64,000 bases of DNA, taken from Pseudomonas izuensis. Its GTDB lineage: Bacteria > Pseudomonadota > Gammaproteobacteria > Pseudomonadales > Pseudomonadaceae. Below the pieces are notes generated by a model. The model saw only the letters and a list, made by a program, of their open reading frames with translations, was not told where the DNA came from and searched no databases. Below, piece after piece: positions 51,336-60,585 of the stretch. Every line of letters starts with the position of its first letter. Position 1 is the first letter of the stretch. Where the stretch lies: positions 1 through 64,000 of the forward strand of contig NZ_WTFT01000017.1 of assembly GCF_009861505.1 (NCBI RefSeq), in the 5' to 3' direction. Both the position numbers and the translations under genes were made by a program.

Positions 51336-51881
51336 ATGAGCAGCCTGTCCGTTTATCACGTCTCCAGCCCCGACATTCCCAACAAGGTGCTGACCCATTT
51401 CGAAGACATCGCCTCGACCCTGGCCGAACAGGGCGTGCGCTTCGACCGTTGGCAAGCCGCCGCGAAGATCCAGCCCGGCGCAAGCCAGGACGAAGTGATC
51501 GCTGCCTACCAGGTGCAAATCGACAAGCTGATGACCGAGCACGGCTACATCACGGTCGATGTGGTCAGCTTGAACAGCGATCACCCGCAAAAAGCCGAAT
51601 TGCGCGCCAAGTTCCTCGAAGAACACCGCCATGGCGAAGACGAAGTACGCTTTTTCGTCGCCGGACGTGGCTTGTTCACCCTGCACATCGACGATTACGT
51701 CTATGCCGTGCTCTGCGAGAAAAACGACCTGATTTCGGTGCCGGCCGGTACTAAACACTGGTTCGATATGGGCGAGCACCCGCATTTCGTGGCGATTCGC
51801 CTGTTCAATAACCCGGAAGGCTGGGTGGCCAATTTCACCGGCGAAGACATCGCCAGCCAATTCCCGCGTCTTGAGGACTGA
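51336..51881 (+). CDS. mtnD: Acireductone dioxygenase
   Basis: This encodes 181 residues, a cupin metalloenzyme. Metal ligands H97, H99, E103 (EEHRHGEDEVRFF) and H141 (GTKHWFDMG) are all visible. With iron it yields the methionine precursor 4-methylthio-2-oxobutanoate; with nickel it gives an off-pathway product. It is in the same run as mtnB and mtnC. Confidence 0.97.
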   Translation: MSSLSVYHVSSPDIPNKVLTHFEDIASTLAEQGVRFDRWQAAAKIQPGASQDEVIAAYQVQIDKLMTEHGYITVDVVSLNSDHPQKAELRAKFLEEHRHGEDEVRFFVAGRGLFTLHIDDYVYAVLCEKNDLISVPAGTKHWFDMGEHPHFVAIRLFNNPEGWVANFTGEDIASQFPRLED

Positions 51882-51885
51882 ATCG

Positions 51886-52569
51886 ATGCCGATCAAAGCG
51901 ATTCTCACCGACATCGAAGGCACCACCAGCGCGGTGAGTTTTGTGTTCGACGTGCTGTTTCCCTATGCAGCGAAACATCTGCCAGCGTTCGTGAGCCAAA
52001 ACGCCACGCGCTTCGATGTGGCCGAACAATTGGACGCCGTGCGCCGGGACAGCCACGAGCCGAACGCCGACGTCGAGCGGGTTATCGAAATCCTGCTGGG
52101 CTGGATTGCCGAAGACCGCAAGGCCACGCCGCTCAAGGCGTTGCAGGGGATGGTCTGGGAGCAGGGGTATCAGGCGGGACAACTCAAGGGCCATGTGTAC
52201 CCGGACGCCGTCGAGGCACTGCAACGCTGGCACCAGACCGGCTATCAACTGTTTGTTTATTCCTCAGGCTCGATCCAGGCCCAGCGCCTGATCTTCGGTT
52301 GCTCGGAAGCGGGGGACCTGACGCCGCTGTTCAGCGGCTATTTCGACACCACCTCCGGGCCCAAGCGCGAAGCGCAGTCCTACGCCAACATCACCCGGGC
52401 GATTGAGATCGAGGCGTCGCAGATTCTGTTCCTGTCGGACATCGTCGAAGAATTGGACGCTGCTCGCGCCGCGGGGATGGCCACGTGTGGATTGGCCCGT
52501 GAGGGTGGGGAATTGGCGGGGCATGTCACTGTGGACAGCTTCGCCCTCATAAACCCCGCCACCTTCTAA
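51886..52569 (+). CDS. mtnC: Enolase-phosphatase E1
   Basis: This encodes 227 residues from the ATG at 51886, just after mtnD. It is a HAD enzyme with DIEGTTS (D9, E11), YSSGSIQAQ and FLSDIVEELDAA. It enolises and dephosphorylates the diketo intermediate to acireductone, the MtnD substrate. The mtnB-mtnD-mtnC order is standard in pseudomonads; mtnA is not in this window. Confidence 0.96.
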   Translation: MPIKAILTDIEGTTSAVSFVFDVLFPYAAKHLPAFVSQNATRFDVAEQLDAVRRDSHEPNADVERVIEILLGWIAEDRKATPLKALQGMVWEQGYQAGQLKGHVYPDAVEALQRWHQTGYQLFVYSSGSIQAQRLIFGCSEAGDLTPLFSGYFDTTSGPKREAQSYANITRAIEIEASQILFLSDIVEELDAARAAGMATCGLAREGGELAGHVTVDSFALINPATF

Positions 52570-52604
52570 ACACACCTACCTCTGTGGGTCCTTGTGGGAT
52601 GGAC

Positions 52605-52700
52605 CCCTGTGGGAGCAAAGCTTGCTCGCGATGACGCCATCACATTCACCATCGATGTGACAGAACCATCGCCATCGCGAGCAAGCATTGCTCCCACAGG
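52605..52700. repeat. REP pair
   Basis: Inverted CTGTGGGAGCAAAGCTTGCTCGCGATG units between convergent mtnC and the DUF3509 gene. Confidence 0.9.
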
Positions 52701-52721
52701 CATGCTCCTGCAAGGGCTTGT

Positions 52722-52997
52722 TTATGCTGAGTGATAAGTCGGCAAAGCAAACCGTTGCTGGCTTTGCAGCATGGAAATCTGCGGCAGCTCGCTGGCCTGT
52801 TCGGCAAGGTCGCGGCGAATCGCGCTGATGACCCACGACAATTGATCGCCATTGTGCAATTGCTGATAGGAAATCGAGCGTTTGAAGACTTTTCCTTCGG
52901 CGCTCAGGGTCAGCAGAATCCCGCCGTCAGGTCGTGCCTGGGTGGTGACTTCGAAGTTGGAGAACAAGGATGAAAACTTTTCCTGGATCAGGCTCAT
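52722..52997 (-). CDS. DUF3509 family protein
   Basis: This encodes 91 residues from 52997 (GGAG nine bases upstream). The pattern SLIQEKFSSLFSNFEVTTQ, RPDGGILLTL and WVISAIRRDLAEQA is that of the Pseudomonas-restricted DUF3509 family. It is small, soluble and of unknown role. Longer frames upstream run into AT-rich promoter DNA and are not used. Confidence 0.88.
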   Translation of the reverse strand: MSLIQEKFSSLFSNFEVTTQARPDGGILLTLSAEGKVFKRSISYQQLHNGDQLSWVISAIRRDLAEQASELPQISMLQSQQRFALPTYHSA

Positions 52998-53340
52998 GTC
53001 TATCAGCTCCGTGATTACTTGATGGCAAGCGTGCACAGAGCGTTGCAGTGATTGTGCCAGTATCTTGTTTCTAGAAAAATTCTTTAAAAACAGTTGGTTA
53101 GGATTTTTGTGAATTTTCGGTTTCGTGCAATTTGCAAGAATGGCCATCGTGCATCCTGCATTTTGCGTGGTCGTCGGCGATTCGATGGAACCATTTTGTG
53201 TGCCGGCGCTCTCGATTTCCAACACCCTGTGGCGGATACAAAACATTTCAAAAACCGCGTGTACAGCTCAAGAACCGTTGACGTATTTTCGGGCATCAAA
53301 CAGCGCCGCCCGACAATAAGAAGATCGAACGGGAGCAACC
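52998..53340. promoter_or_regulatory. AT-rich divergent region before the acyl-CoA ligase
   Basis: These 343 bases lie between the DUF3509 gene and the FATP-type ligase. The part around 53060-53130 is strikingly AT-rich and probably contains promoters. GGGAG lies just before the ligase ATG. No gene is seen. Confidence 0.5.
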
Positions 53341-55179
53341 ATGAGCCGCACCTCAAGCGACACGATTACCTGGAGCATGATGCTCCGCAAGCTGCCTTCC
53401 ATTGCCAAAGCCCTGCCACGGGTGGTCAAGGGCATGAAGGTCGCCAACGTCAAGGATCCGACCCAACCGTGTGGCCTGGGCTGGAGTTTCGAACAGGCAA
53501 CCCTGCGCAATCCTGATGGCCCGGCCTTGCTGTACGGCGAAGTGTCATTGACTTATGCACAGGTCAACCGATGGGCCAATCGCATCGCCCATCACCTGAT
53601 CGAACAGGGTATCGGCAAGGGCGACGTGGTCGCCGTGTTCATCGAGAACCGCCCGGAACTGTTGGTGACGATATTGGCGGTGACCAAGGTCGGCGCGATC
53701 AGTGCCTTGCTCAATACCTCGCAGACCGGCGATACCCTGGTCCATAGCGTGAATCTGGTGGCACCGGTAGCGATTGTAGTCGGCGAAGAGCTGGTCCCGA
53801 CGTTTCTGGCGGTGCGTGAGCGGGTATCGATCGAAGCCGCGCGTACCTGGTTTGTTGCTGATCAAAACACCTACAACCATCCCGGTATTGCCCCCGAAGG
53901 CTTCATCAACCTGATGACCGCCAGCGTCGACGCCGACAGCGACAACCCCGCCACCAGCCAGCAGGTTTTCTTCGACGACCCGTGTTTCTATATCTACACC
54001 TCTGGCACCACCGGGTTGCCCAAGGCCGGGGTGTTCAAGCACGGTCGCTGGATGCGCAGCTTCGTCAGCTTCGGGAGGGTCGCGCTGGATATGCGCCCCG
54101 CGGACGTCGTCTATTGCACCTTGCCGCTGTACCACGCCACCGGCCTGTGCGTGTGTTGGGGTTCGGCCATCAGCGGTGCCTCGGGGTTTGCCATCCGCCG
54201 CAGGTTCAGTGCCAGCCAGTTCTGGAACGATGTGCGCAAGTACCGCGCGACCACTATTGGTTATGTGGGCGAATTGTGTCGTTATCTGGTCGATCAACCG
54301 CCCAGTGCCGACGACAGCAGGCATGGCGTGATCAAGATGATCGGCAACGGCCTGCGGCCCGACGCGTGGCGCGAGTTCAAGACGCGTTTTGGCGTGAGCC
54401 ACATCTGCGAACTCTATGCGGCCAGTGACGGCAATATCGGTTTCACCAACATTCTGAATTTTGATAACACCGTCGGTTTTTCCTTGATGTCCTGGGCGTT
54501 GGCGGCTTACGACCATGACAGTGGCAAGCCGACCCGTGCCGCCAATGGCTTCATGCGCAAGGTCGGCAAAGGCGAGCAGGGGTTGTTGCTGGCAAAAATC
54601 GACGACAAGGCGCCGCTGGATGGCTACACCGATCCGCAGAAAACCGAGAAGGTCGTGCTTCACGACGTGTTCGTGAAGGGCGACTGTTACTTCAACACCG
54701 GCGACCTGTTGCGCGATATCGGTTTTGGCCATGCGCAGTTTGTCGATCGCCTGGGCGACACCTATCGCTGGAAGGGTGAAAACGTTTCGACTACCGAAGT
54801 CGAGAACATCCTCCTGAAACATCCGCATATTTCCGAGGCTGTGGCCTACGGTGTGGAAATCCGCAACACCAACGGCCGGGCCGGCATGGCGGCGATCACG
54901 CCCGCCGAATCCCTGGCGACCCTGGACTTCAGTGAATTGCTGGCGTTTGCCCGGCAGCAAATGCCGGCCTATGCGGTGCCGTTGTTTCTGCGGGTGAAGG
55001 TGAAAATGGAAACCACCGCCACCTTCAAATACCAGAAGACCCGGCTCAAGGATGAAGCTTTCGACCCCGCTCGAACCGGCGATGACCCGATCTATGCGTG
55101 GTTGCCCGGAACCGACACTTACGTGCAGGTCACCCAGCAGATGCTGAGCGACATTCAGGGTGGCCTGTATCGTTATTGA
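53341..55179 (+). CDS. Long-chain acyl-CoA synthetase, FATP type
   Basis: This encodes 612 residues. The AMP-binding motif YTSGTTGLPKAG is at 219-230; YRWKGENVSTTEVE and the C-terminal KYQKTRLKDE lysine region follow. The VENILLKHP and EVEN signature belong to the fatty-acid transport protein/very-long-chain acyl-CoA synthetase branch rather than FadD. It activates fatty acids with ATP and CoA. It is monocistronic or joined with the ankyrin gene 96 bases downstream. Confidence 0.93.
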   Translation: MSRTSSDTITWSMMLRKLPSIAKALPRVVKGMKVANVKDPTQPCGLGWSFEQATLRNPDGPALLYGEVSLTYAQVNRWANRIAHHLIEQGIGKGDVVAVFIENRPELLVTILAVTKVGAISALLNTSQTGDTLVHSVNLVAPVAIVVGEELVPTFLAVRERVSIEAARTWFVADQNTYNHPGIAPEGFINLMTASVDADSDNPATSQQVFFDDPCFYIYTSGTTGLPKAGVFKHGRWMRSFVSFGRVALDMRPADVVYCTLPLYHATGLCVCWGSAISGASGFAIRRRFSASQFWNDVRKYRATTIGYVGELCRYLVDQPPSADDSRHGVIKMIGNGLRPDAWREFKTRFGVSHICELYAASDGNIGFTNILNFDNTVGFSLMSWALAAYDHDSGKPTRAANGFMRKVGKGEQGLLLAKIDDKAPLDGYTDPQKTEKVVLHDVFVKGDCYFNTGDLLRDIGFGHAQFVDRLGDTYRWKGENVSTTEVENILLKHPHISEAVAYGVEIRNTNGRAGMAAITPAESLATLDFSELLAFARQQMPAYAVPLFLRVKVKMETTATFKYQKTRLKDEAFDPARTGDDPIYAWLPGTDTYVQVTQQMLSDIQGGLYRY

Positions 55180-55275
55180 ATGTGGCTATAGCTGCGCATC
55201 AGAAAAAAGAAGTGACAGTGTCGGGACTGCTCGGGAAACTGTCGGCTTTGCGAATAACTGAATGTGGAGTACTCG

Positions 55276-55794
55276 ATGTCAGACAAAAGCCGCCAGATGA
55301 CCCCCGAAGAAGCTGCCGAGTTTGCCGAGCAGGTATTCAACAAGGCAAGGGAGGGCGACGCGGCCATGATGGCTGCTCTGCTGACCAAAGGGCTGCCGCC
55401 GAACTTGCGCAATCACAAGGGCGACACGCTGCTGATGCTGGCCGCGTACCACGGGCATGTGGACACGGTGAAAGTCCTGCTCGAACACAAGGCCGATCCG
55501 GAAATCCGCAACGATAACGGCCAGAGTCCGATCGCGGGGGCTGCTTTCAAGGGCGACCTGGCGGTTGTCACGGCGTTGGTTGAAGGGGGCGCGCAGGTTG
55601 AGGGTTCGTCGTTCGACGGGCGTACTGCGTTGATGATGGCGGCGATGTTCAACCGTGTCGCCATCGTTGACTACCTGATCAGCAAAGGCGCCGACCCGAA
55701 AGCCAAGGACGCCAATGGCATTACGGCGCTGGATGCGGCCAAGACCATGGGTGCCACCGATACCGTTGCGCAGCTGGAGAAACTGCTGGGCTAA
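55276..55794 (+). CDS. Ankyrin-repeat protein
   Basis: This encodes 172 residues from 55276 (GGAG seven bases upstream). Four ankyrin repeats span about 45-165, with GDTLLMLAAYHGHVDTVKVLL, GQSPIAGAAFKGD and GRTALMMAAMFNR showing the consensus. The N-terminus is helical. There is no signal peptide. Ankyrin repeats bind proteins; the partner is unknown. Confidence 0.9.
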   Translation: MSDKSRQMTPEEAAEFAEQVFNKAREGDAAMMAALLTKGLPPNLRNHKGDTLLMLAAYHGHVDTVKVLLEHKADPEIRNDNGQSPIAGAAFKGDLAVVTALVEGGAQVEGSSFDGRTALMMAAMFNRVAIVDYLISKGADPKAKDANGITALDAAKTMGATDTVAQLEKLLG

Positions 55795-55802
55795 CCCCCA
55801 AA

Positions 55803-55895
55803 CCTGTAGGAGCAAGGCTTGCCCGCGATGACGCCATCACATCCACCATCGGTGTGAGAGATACACCGCCATCGCGAGCAAGCTTTGCTCCTACG
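55803..55895. repeat. REP pair
   Basis: Inverted units of the CTGTAGGAGCAAGGCTTGCCCGCGATG and ATCGCGAGCAAGCTTTGCTCCTACGG subtypes, so the two arms differ slightly. Confidence 0.88.
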
Positions 55896-55964
55896 GAAGC
55901 AAAAGCAGGGCTTAATGCGGTATTCTTCGCGCCCTCAAATATCCCTCGCTACAGGATCCGCCCC

Positions 55965-56495
55965 ATGAAAGCCGCACTCGTCGAACTCATCAGCAAAATC
56001 AGCTCCGGGTGCATGGGCGAAGACGAAATCCTCAAGGTCGCTGACGAAGCGGCCCAGGCCTACGCGGACCCACAGGGCTTTCTGGCAGCCAATCCGGACA
56101 TCAATTACGACGACACCTTCCCGATCCCGCTGGGCGAGTGGGTCGTCGTCGGCAGCCTCCCCGAGACGGTGTTGTTCCAGGCTGACACCTACATGGACCT
56201 GTTCGCCCAAATCGTCGCCTCGTTCGGCCCGGGCGTCGAGTTCAACCTCAAGTCCAAGCAACTGGCCAAGACCGAGGCGTTGACCGCGCTCAATCGCATT
56301 CAGGTGCAAATGAGCAGCCTGAACAAGGAAAACGGCGGCTATGTGCTGATGAACTTCAGCCAATTGCTCGACGACGAACTGCAAGTGGTTCTGGTCTTCG
56401 GCAACGACGTACCACGGGTGCTCGAGTTGTGCGCAGAGGTCGGCATCGCCGCCGCGCCCGCCCTGGAAGCCTTGAAAGTGGCCATCCACGTCTGA
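55965..56495 (+). CDS. Hypothetical cytoplasmic protein
   Basis: This encodes 176 residues from 55965; upstream in-frame codons pass through a REP and are rejected. The product is acidic, soluble and mixed alpha/beta, without a signal peptide or membrane segment. I do not recognise the family. Regular codon use, a clean start after the 70-base leader and a stop before the next gene support it as a real gene. Confidence 0.7.
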   Translation: MKAALVELISKISSGCMGEDEILKVADEAAQAYADPQGFLAANPDINYDDTFPIPLGEWVVVGSLPETVLFQADTYMDLFAQIVASFGPGVEFNLKSKQLAKTEALTALNRIQVQMSSLNKENGGYVLMNFSQLLDDELQVVLVFGNDVPRVLELCAEVGIAAAPALEALKVAIHV

Positions 56496-56576
56496 GGCGG
56501 CAAAGCTGTCAATAAAACGGAACCCTCGCCACGGCCGGCTATCCTAAGGGGCATACCACTCTTCGGGAGCGTCACC

Positions 56577-56768
56577 ATGGGTTCCACCTTCAACAGCCTG
56601 GTCGGGCTGATCATTCTTGCCCTGGACATCTGGGCCATCATCAATGTGCTGAAAAGCGGCGCGGAAACCGGGATGAAAATTCTCTGGGTGCTGTTGATTG
56701 TGCTGCTGCCGGTTTTGGGCCTGATCATCTGGGCCATCGCCGGGCCACGGGGCAATGTCAGGATCTGA
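56577..56768 (+). CDS. Small membrane protein, PLDc_N domain
   Basis: This encodes 63 residues with two transmembrane helices joined by the loop LKSGAETGMK. The second helix starts ILWVLLIVLLPVLGLIIW and the C-terminus is AGPRGNVRI. The layout fits the PLDc_N (phospholipase D-nuclease N-terminal) domain, often found alone in small inner-membrane proteins of unknown function. GGGAG lies about ten bases before the ATG. Confidence 0.85.
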   Translation: MGSTFNSLVGLIILALDIWAIINVLKSGAETGMKILWVLLIVLLPVLGLIIWAIAGPRGNVRI

Positions 56769-56775
56769 CGCCAAT

Positions 56776-56868
56776 CCTGTGGGAGCAATGCTTGCTCGCG
56801 ATGGGATCGCCACGGTCTGCCTGTAAGACCGCATTGCCCTGATCGCGAGCAAGCTTTGCTCCCACAGG
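56776..56868. repeat. REP pair
   Basis: Inverted CTGTGGGAGCAATGCTTGCTCGCGAT units; the spacer arms are partly complementary. Confidence 0.9.
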
Positions 56869-56946
56869 TTTTCTCCCACAGGACGGTGTGAATCAGAAGG
56901 TTCGACCTGTCATCTTCCGCAACGTAGAATGCGCGCCTTTCCCGGG

Positions 56947-56965
56947 CAATCGAGGCACTCGATTG
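56947..56965. promoter_or_regulatory. Perfect inverted repeat upstream of speE
   Basis: CAATCGAG, loop GCA, CTCGATTG. It lies 55 bases before the speE start, so it may be an operator or a 5' RNA hairpin. Confidence 0.4.
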
Positions 56966-57020
56966 GCCATCATGGGCGGGTAACCGTCCGTTGCCACCCG
57001 CATTCATCGGAGCACTTCCC

Positions 57021-57896
57021 ATGAGCACCACCCCAACCAGCGACTACCTGGAAACCCTCTACGAAGGCTACGGCCAGCGTTTTCGCATGGACAAACTGCT
57101 GCACGAAGTGCGCACCGAGCACCAGCACCTGGTGATTTTCGAAAACCCGCGCATGGGCCGGGTCATGGCGCTGGACGGCGTGATCCAGACCACCGAAGCC
57201 GACGAGTTCATCTACCACGAAATGCTCACCCATGTGCCGATCCTCGCGCACGGCACCGCCAAGCGCGTATTGATCATCGGCGGTGGCGACGGCGGCATGC
57301 TGCGTGAAGTGGCCAAGCACCGCAGCGTCGAACATATCACCATGGTCGAGATCGATGGCACCGTGGTCGACATGTGCAAGGCGTTCCTGCCGAACCACTC
57401 CAAAGGCGCCTATGACGACCCGCGTCTGAACCTGGTGATCGACGACGGCATGCGCTTCGTCGCCACCACCACCGAAAAGTTCGACGTGATCATTTCCGAC
57501 TCCACCGACCCGATAGGGCCGGGTGAAGTACTGTTCTCGGAAAATTTCTACCAGGCCTGCCATCGTTGCCTGAACGAAGGCGGCATCCTGGTGACCCAGA
57601 ACGGCACGCCGTTCATGCAGATCGAAGAAGTCAAAACCACTGCCGGTCGCCTGCGCAGCCTGTTCCCGGACTGGCACTTCTACCAGGCCGCGGTGCCGAC
57701 CTACATCGGCGGCTCGATGACCTTCGCCTGGGGCTCGACCAATACCGCTTATCGCAAGTTGACTCGTGAAACCCTGCAACAGCGCTTCGCTGGCAGCGGC
57801 ATCGTCACGCGCTACTACAATCCAGAGATACACATCGGCGCGTTTGCCTTGCCACAGTACGTACTGCAGGCGGTGGGCAAGCCAAGCAACGACTGA
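57021..57896 (+). CDS. speE: Polyamine aminopropyltransferase (spermidine synthase)
   Basis: This encodes 291 residues from 57021. The decarboxylated-SAM-binding motif GGGDGGMLRE is at 87-96; DEFIYHEMLTH (about 61-71) and ISDSTDPIGPG with the catalytic Asp follow. The enzyme transfers aminopropyl to putrescine to make spermidine. No speD gene is adjacent. Confidence 0.95.
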   Translation: MSTTPTSDYLETLYEGYGQRFRMDKLLHEVRTEHQHLVIFENPRMGRVMALDGVIQTTEADEFIYHEMLTHVPILAHGTAKRVLIIGGGDGGMLREVAKHRSVEHITMVEIDGTVVDMCKAFLPNHSKGAYDDPRLNLVIDDGMRFVATTTEKFDVIISDSTDPIGPGEVLFSENFYQACHRCLNEGGILVTQNGTPFMQIEEVKTTAGRLRSLFPDWHFYQAAVPTYIGGSMTFAWGSTNTAYRKLTRETLQQRFAGSGIVTRYYNPEIHIGAFALPQYVLQAVGKPSND

Positions 57897-58010
57897 ATGT
57901 ATGCATGTGTGTTTTTATGCCAACGCACAGCAACCGATTGGAACGATCAATTCAAGCTAAAGTCGAGATAGGTGTAAGCCCATTTACGGGTTTTGATTGA
58001 GGAGGCTCCG

Positions 58011-58244
58011 ATGTCAAAGTGGAAAGTCACCTTCGTGGATGATCACGGTGAAACAATCGACGAAGTCTTCGAGTGCGAGGAATGCCCAAGTCATGAGCAG
58101 GCCGCCAAACTCATCAAGGAACGGCTCCTTCCTGTCGCCGCCAAGCTGGATCTGAACGATCTGGAAGGTCGAACCACTGACGCGAGCGTCAAAAACCTCA
58201 AGACCCAGAACAGCATTCAAATCCTCGGCATCACGCCAATCTGA
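58011..58244 (+). CDS. Small conserved-looking protein of unknown function
   Basis: This encodes 77 residues from 58011, preceded by GAGGAGG at good spacing; an in-frame ATG 18 bases earlier lacks a site. It is soluble, with two Cys in ECEECPS and otherwise mostly helical. The strong ribosome-binding site and separate position support it as a real gene. I do not recognise the family. Confidence 0.7.
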   Translation: MSKWKVTFVDDHGETIDEVFECEECPSHEQAAKLIKERLLPVAAKLDLNDLEGRTTDASVKNLKTQNSIQILGITPI

Positions 58245-58387
58245 ACAACTCCTGTCACATTCTCAACCAGGCCTTGGCAGCGCCTCTGTCCTGAGGCTAC
58301 TCTGCAATCGAGATCAGCGAATGGATCGCTAAGGTCTGGTCTTGTCAGCTACATGCTTGTTTCCCGCCGGCACTTCGGTTGCCGAAA

Positions 58388-58412
58388 CGCGCGCGGCCAT
58401 GGTTGCGCGCGC
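58388..58412. repeat. CG-repeat hairpin upstream of the RraB-like gene
   Basis: CGCGCGCG, a loop of about nine bases, GCGCGCGC. A strong stem in the leader 45 bases before the ATG; it could affect translation. Confidence 0.4.
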
Positions 58413-58456
58413 AGGGAGTACGGAAAGTCTATCCATCGGTTTGAGGAGGACGTTTC

Positions 58457-58801
58457 ATGAGCACAGCCTATCAAGAAGACATCAGCAGCAGCGTGCTGCG
58501 CCGCATGAAAGAAGGCGGTTTCGACTTTTCACGGTTCCATCCCATCGAGTTCTACGCCATTTTCCCGGACGAGGAGCGGGCACGCAGGGCGGCAGGTCAT
58601 TTTCATCGAGGAGAATCCCTGAATGCGCAGATCAGTGTGCGCGACGACGGCGCATGGGCGCTGGAGCTCAGCAAGGTGATGTACGCCACTTACGACGATA
58701 TCGGCGATTTCGAGCAGGGTTTCGAAGCGGTGGTCGAGCCGTTGGGCGGCATCATTGAAGGCTGGGGAGTCAAGCAGGAGGTACGAGGGCGACTCGCATA
58801 A
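58457..58801 (+). CDS. RraB-like regulator of ribonuclease E
   Basis: This encodes 114 residues with GAGGA upstream. Most of the length is an RraB-type ferredoxin-like domain, with FYAIFPDEERARRAAGHF and FEQGFEAVVEPLGG matching the family. RraB binds RNase E and modulates mRNA decay in enterobacteria; here only the domain is inferred, not the partner. Confidence 0.75.
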   Translation: MSTAYQEDISSSVLRRMKEGGFDFSRFHPIEFYAIFPDEERARRAAGHFHRGESLNAQISVRDDGAWALELSKVMYATYDDIGDFEQGFEAVVEPLGGIIEGWGVKQEVRGRLA

Positions 58802-58885
58802 CCCTATGAACAGTGACAAGTATCAGTAGCGGCTGACCTTCGGGTTGGCCGTTTTCGTTTAAGCAAATGTGAAATCGAACACGGA

Positions 58886-58978
58886 CCTGTAGGAGCTGGC
58901 TTGCCAGCGAAGAAGGCCGTCCAGTCAACAATGCAGCGCCTGATACACCGCCTTCGCCAGCAAGCCGGCTCCTACGGG
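58886..58978. repeat. REP pair (AGGAGCTGGCTTGCCAGCGAAG type)
   Basis: Inverted units in the 362-base gap between the RraB-like gene and the ATP-grasp operon; the rest of the gap shows no gene. Confidence 0.87.
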
Positions 58979-59163
58979 CTATGCTCGTGATAGGCAACAA
59001 CATTGCCTTGCAATGAAGCGGGGGGCGATCAGGTTGGGCATTTGCCGCACAGGATTGGTGCGGTGTCTGCGTATTGATTATCCAACCGATTGATATCAAA
59101 GCGTTTATGCCGATGGCACGGGCCTTGCGAAGGCCTGGGTGTCCGGGTGACAAGGAGTACGGC

Positions 59164-60573
59164 ATGATCCGCACCTATTTTGATGAGATGTACGATGCCG
59201 GCGGCCAGGTCCGTCCGCATTATCGGGAGTTTGCCCGTTGGCTGGCCGAGACGCCTGACGAGCTTCTGGCACAACGGCGACGCGAGGCCGATCTGTTATT
59301 TCATCGTGCCGGGATTACATTCACGCTCTACGGTGATGAGCAGGGGACAGAACGCCTGATTCCCTTCGACACCATTCCGCGCAGCATCCCCGCCAGCGAA
59401 TGGCGGGTGGTCGAGCGCGGCTGCATCCAGCGGGTCAAGGCGTTGAACATGTTTCTCGCCGACCTCTACCACGAGCAGCGGATCATCAAGGCCGGCATCA
59501 TTCCGGCCGAGCAGGTGCTGGCCAACGAGCAGTACCAGTTGGCGATGCAAGGGCTGGATCTGCACCGCGACATCTACTCGCACATCTCCGGCGTCGATCT
59601 GGTACGCGACGGCGACGGCACCTACTACGTGCTCGAAGACAACCTGCGCACGCCCAGCGGCGTCAGCTACATGCTTGAAGACCGCAAGATGATGATGCGC
59701 CTGTTCCCCGAGCTATTCGCGGCGCAACGCATCGCGCCCATCGATCACTATCCGAACCTGCTGCTCGATACCCTGAAAAGCTCAAGTCCCATCGACAACC
59801 CGAGCGTGGTGGTGCTGACGCCGGGACGGTTCAACAGTGCGTTCTTCGAACATGCTTTTCTGGCGCGGGAGATGGGCGTGGAGCTGGTGGAAGGCGCGGA
59901 CCTTTTTGTGCGTGACGACAAGGTCTACATGCGCACCACCGACGGGCCAAAAGCCGTCGACGTGATCTACCGCCGTCTCGACGATGCGTTCCTCGATCCG
60001 CTGGCGTTCAACCCGGAGTCGATGCTCGGCGTGCCGGGCCTGCTGTCGTCCTACCGCTCCGGCAATGTGGTGCTGGCCAATGCCATCGGCACGGGAGTGG
60101 CGGACGACAAGTCGGTGTACCCGTTCGTCACGGACATGATCCGTTTCTATCTGGACGAAGAGCCGATTCTGAAGAACGTGCCGACCTGGCAGTGTCGTAA
60201 TCCCTCCGAGCTTTCCCACGTATTGGCCCATCTGCCGGAGCTGGTGGTCAAGGAAACCCAGGGCTCCGGCGGTTACGGAATGCTGGTGGGGCCAGCCGCA
60301 ACCGCAGCGGAAATCGAAGCCTTCCGGGCGCGGATCATCGCCAAGCCCCATGCCTACATCGCGCAACCGACGTTGTCGCTGTCGACCTGTCCGACCTTTG
60401 TCGAAAACGGCATCGCGCCGCGCCATATCGACCTGCGTCCGTTTGTATTGTCCGGCCGTGAAACCCGGGTCGTGCCTGGCGGCTTGACCCGTGTCGCGCT
60501 ACGCGAAGGCTCCCTGGTGGTGAACTCCTCCCAGGGCGGCGGAACCAAGGATACCTGGGTGGTCGAGGATTGA
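59164..60573 (+). CDS. Circularly permuted ATP-grasp protein (DUF404/407 type)
   Basis: This encodes 469 residues from 59164, with AAGGAG at the right spacing; the ~30 codons open upstream lack a site. It belongs to the circularly permuted ATP-grasp type 2 family: GITFTLYGDEQGTERLIPFD, YYVLEDNLRTPSGVSYMLE and KETQGSGGYGMLVG are present. ATP-grasp enzymes join a carboxylate to an amine or thiol. It forms a fixed trio with the alpha-E and transglutaminase-like genes that follow, predicted to make and/or cut a small peptide, with an unknown product. Confidence 0.93.
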   Translation: MIRTYFDEMYDAGGQVRPHYREFARWLAETPDELLAQRRREADLLFHRAGITFTLYGDEQGTERLIPFDTIPRSIPASEWRVVERGCIQRVKALNMFLADLYHEQRIIKAGIIPAEQVLANEQYQLAMQGLDLHRDIYSHISGVDLVRDGDGTYYVLEDNLRTPSGVSYMLEDRKMMMRLFPELFAAQRIAPIDHYPNLLLDTLKSSSPIDNPSVVVLTPGRFNSAFFEHAFLAREMGVELVEGADLFVRDDKVYMRTTDGPKAVDVIYRRLDDAFLDPLAFNPESMLGVPGLLSSYRSGNVVLANAIGTGVADDKSVYPFVTDMIRFYLDEEPILKNVPTWQCRNPSELSHVLAHLPELVVKETQGSGGYGMLVGPAATAAEIEAFRARIIAKPHAYIAQPTLSLSTCPTFVENGIAPRHIDLRPFVLSGRETRVVPGGLTRVALREGSLVVNSSQGGGTKDTWVVED

Positions 60574-60585
60574 AGGAAGCCTGTC

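Noticed and set aside
53545..54960. Minus-strand frame of 471 codons opposite the acyl-CoA ligase
   Set aside because: Antisense to a gene with a complete AMP-binding motif; no ribosome-binding site or domain.
58342..58758. Plus-strand frame of 138 codons overlapping the RraB-like gene
   Set aside because: It is in another frame of a gene with a good start and family pattern, and is Arg-rich as expected of a frame shadow.
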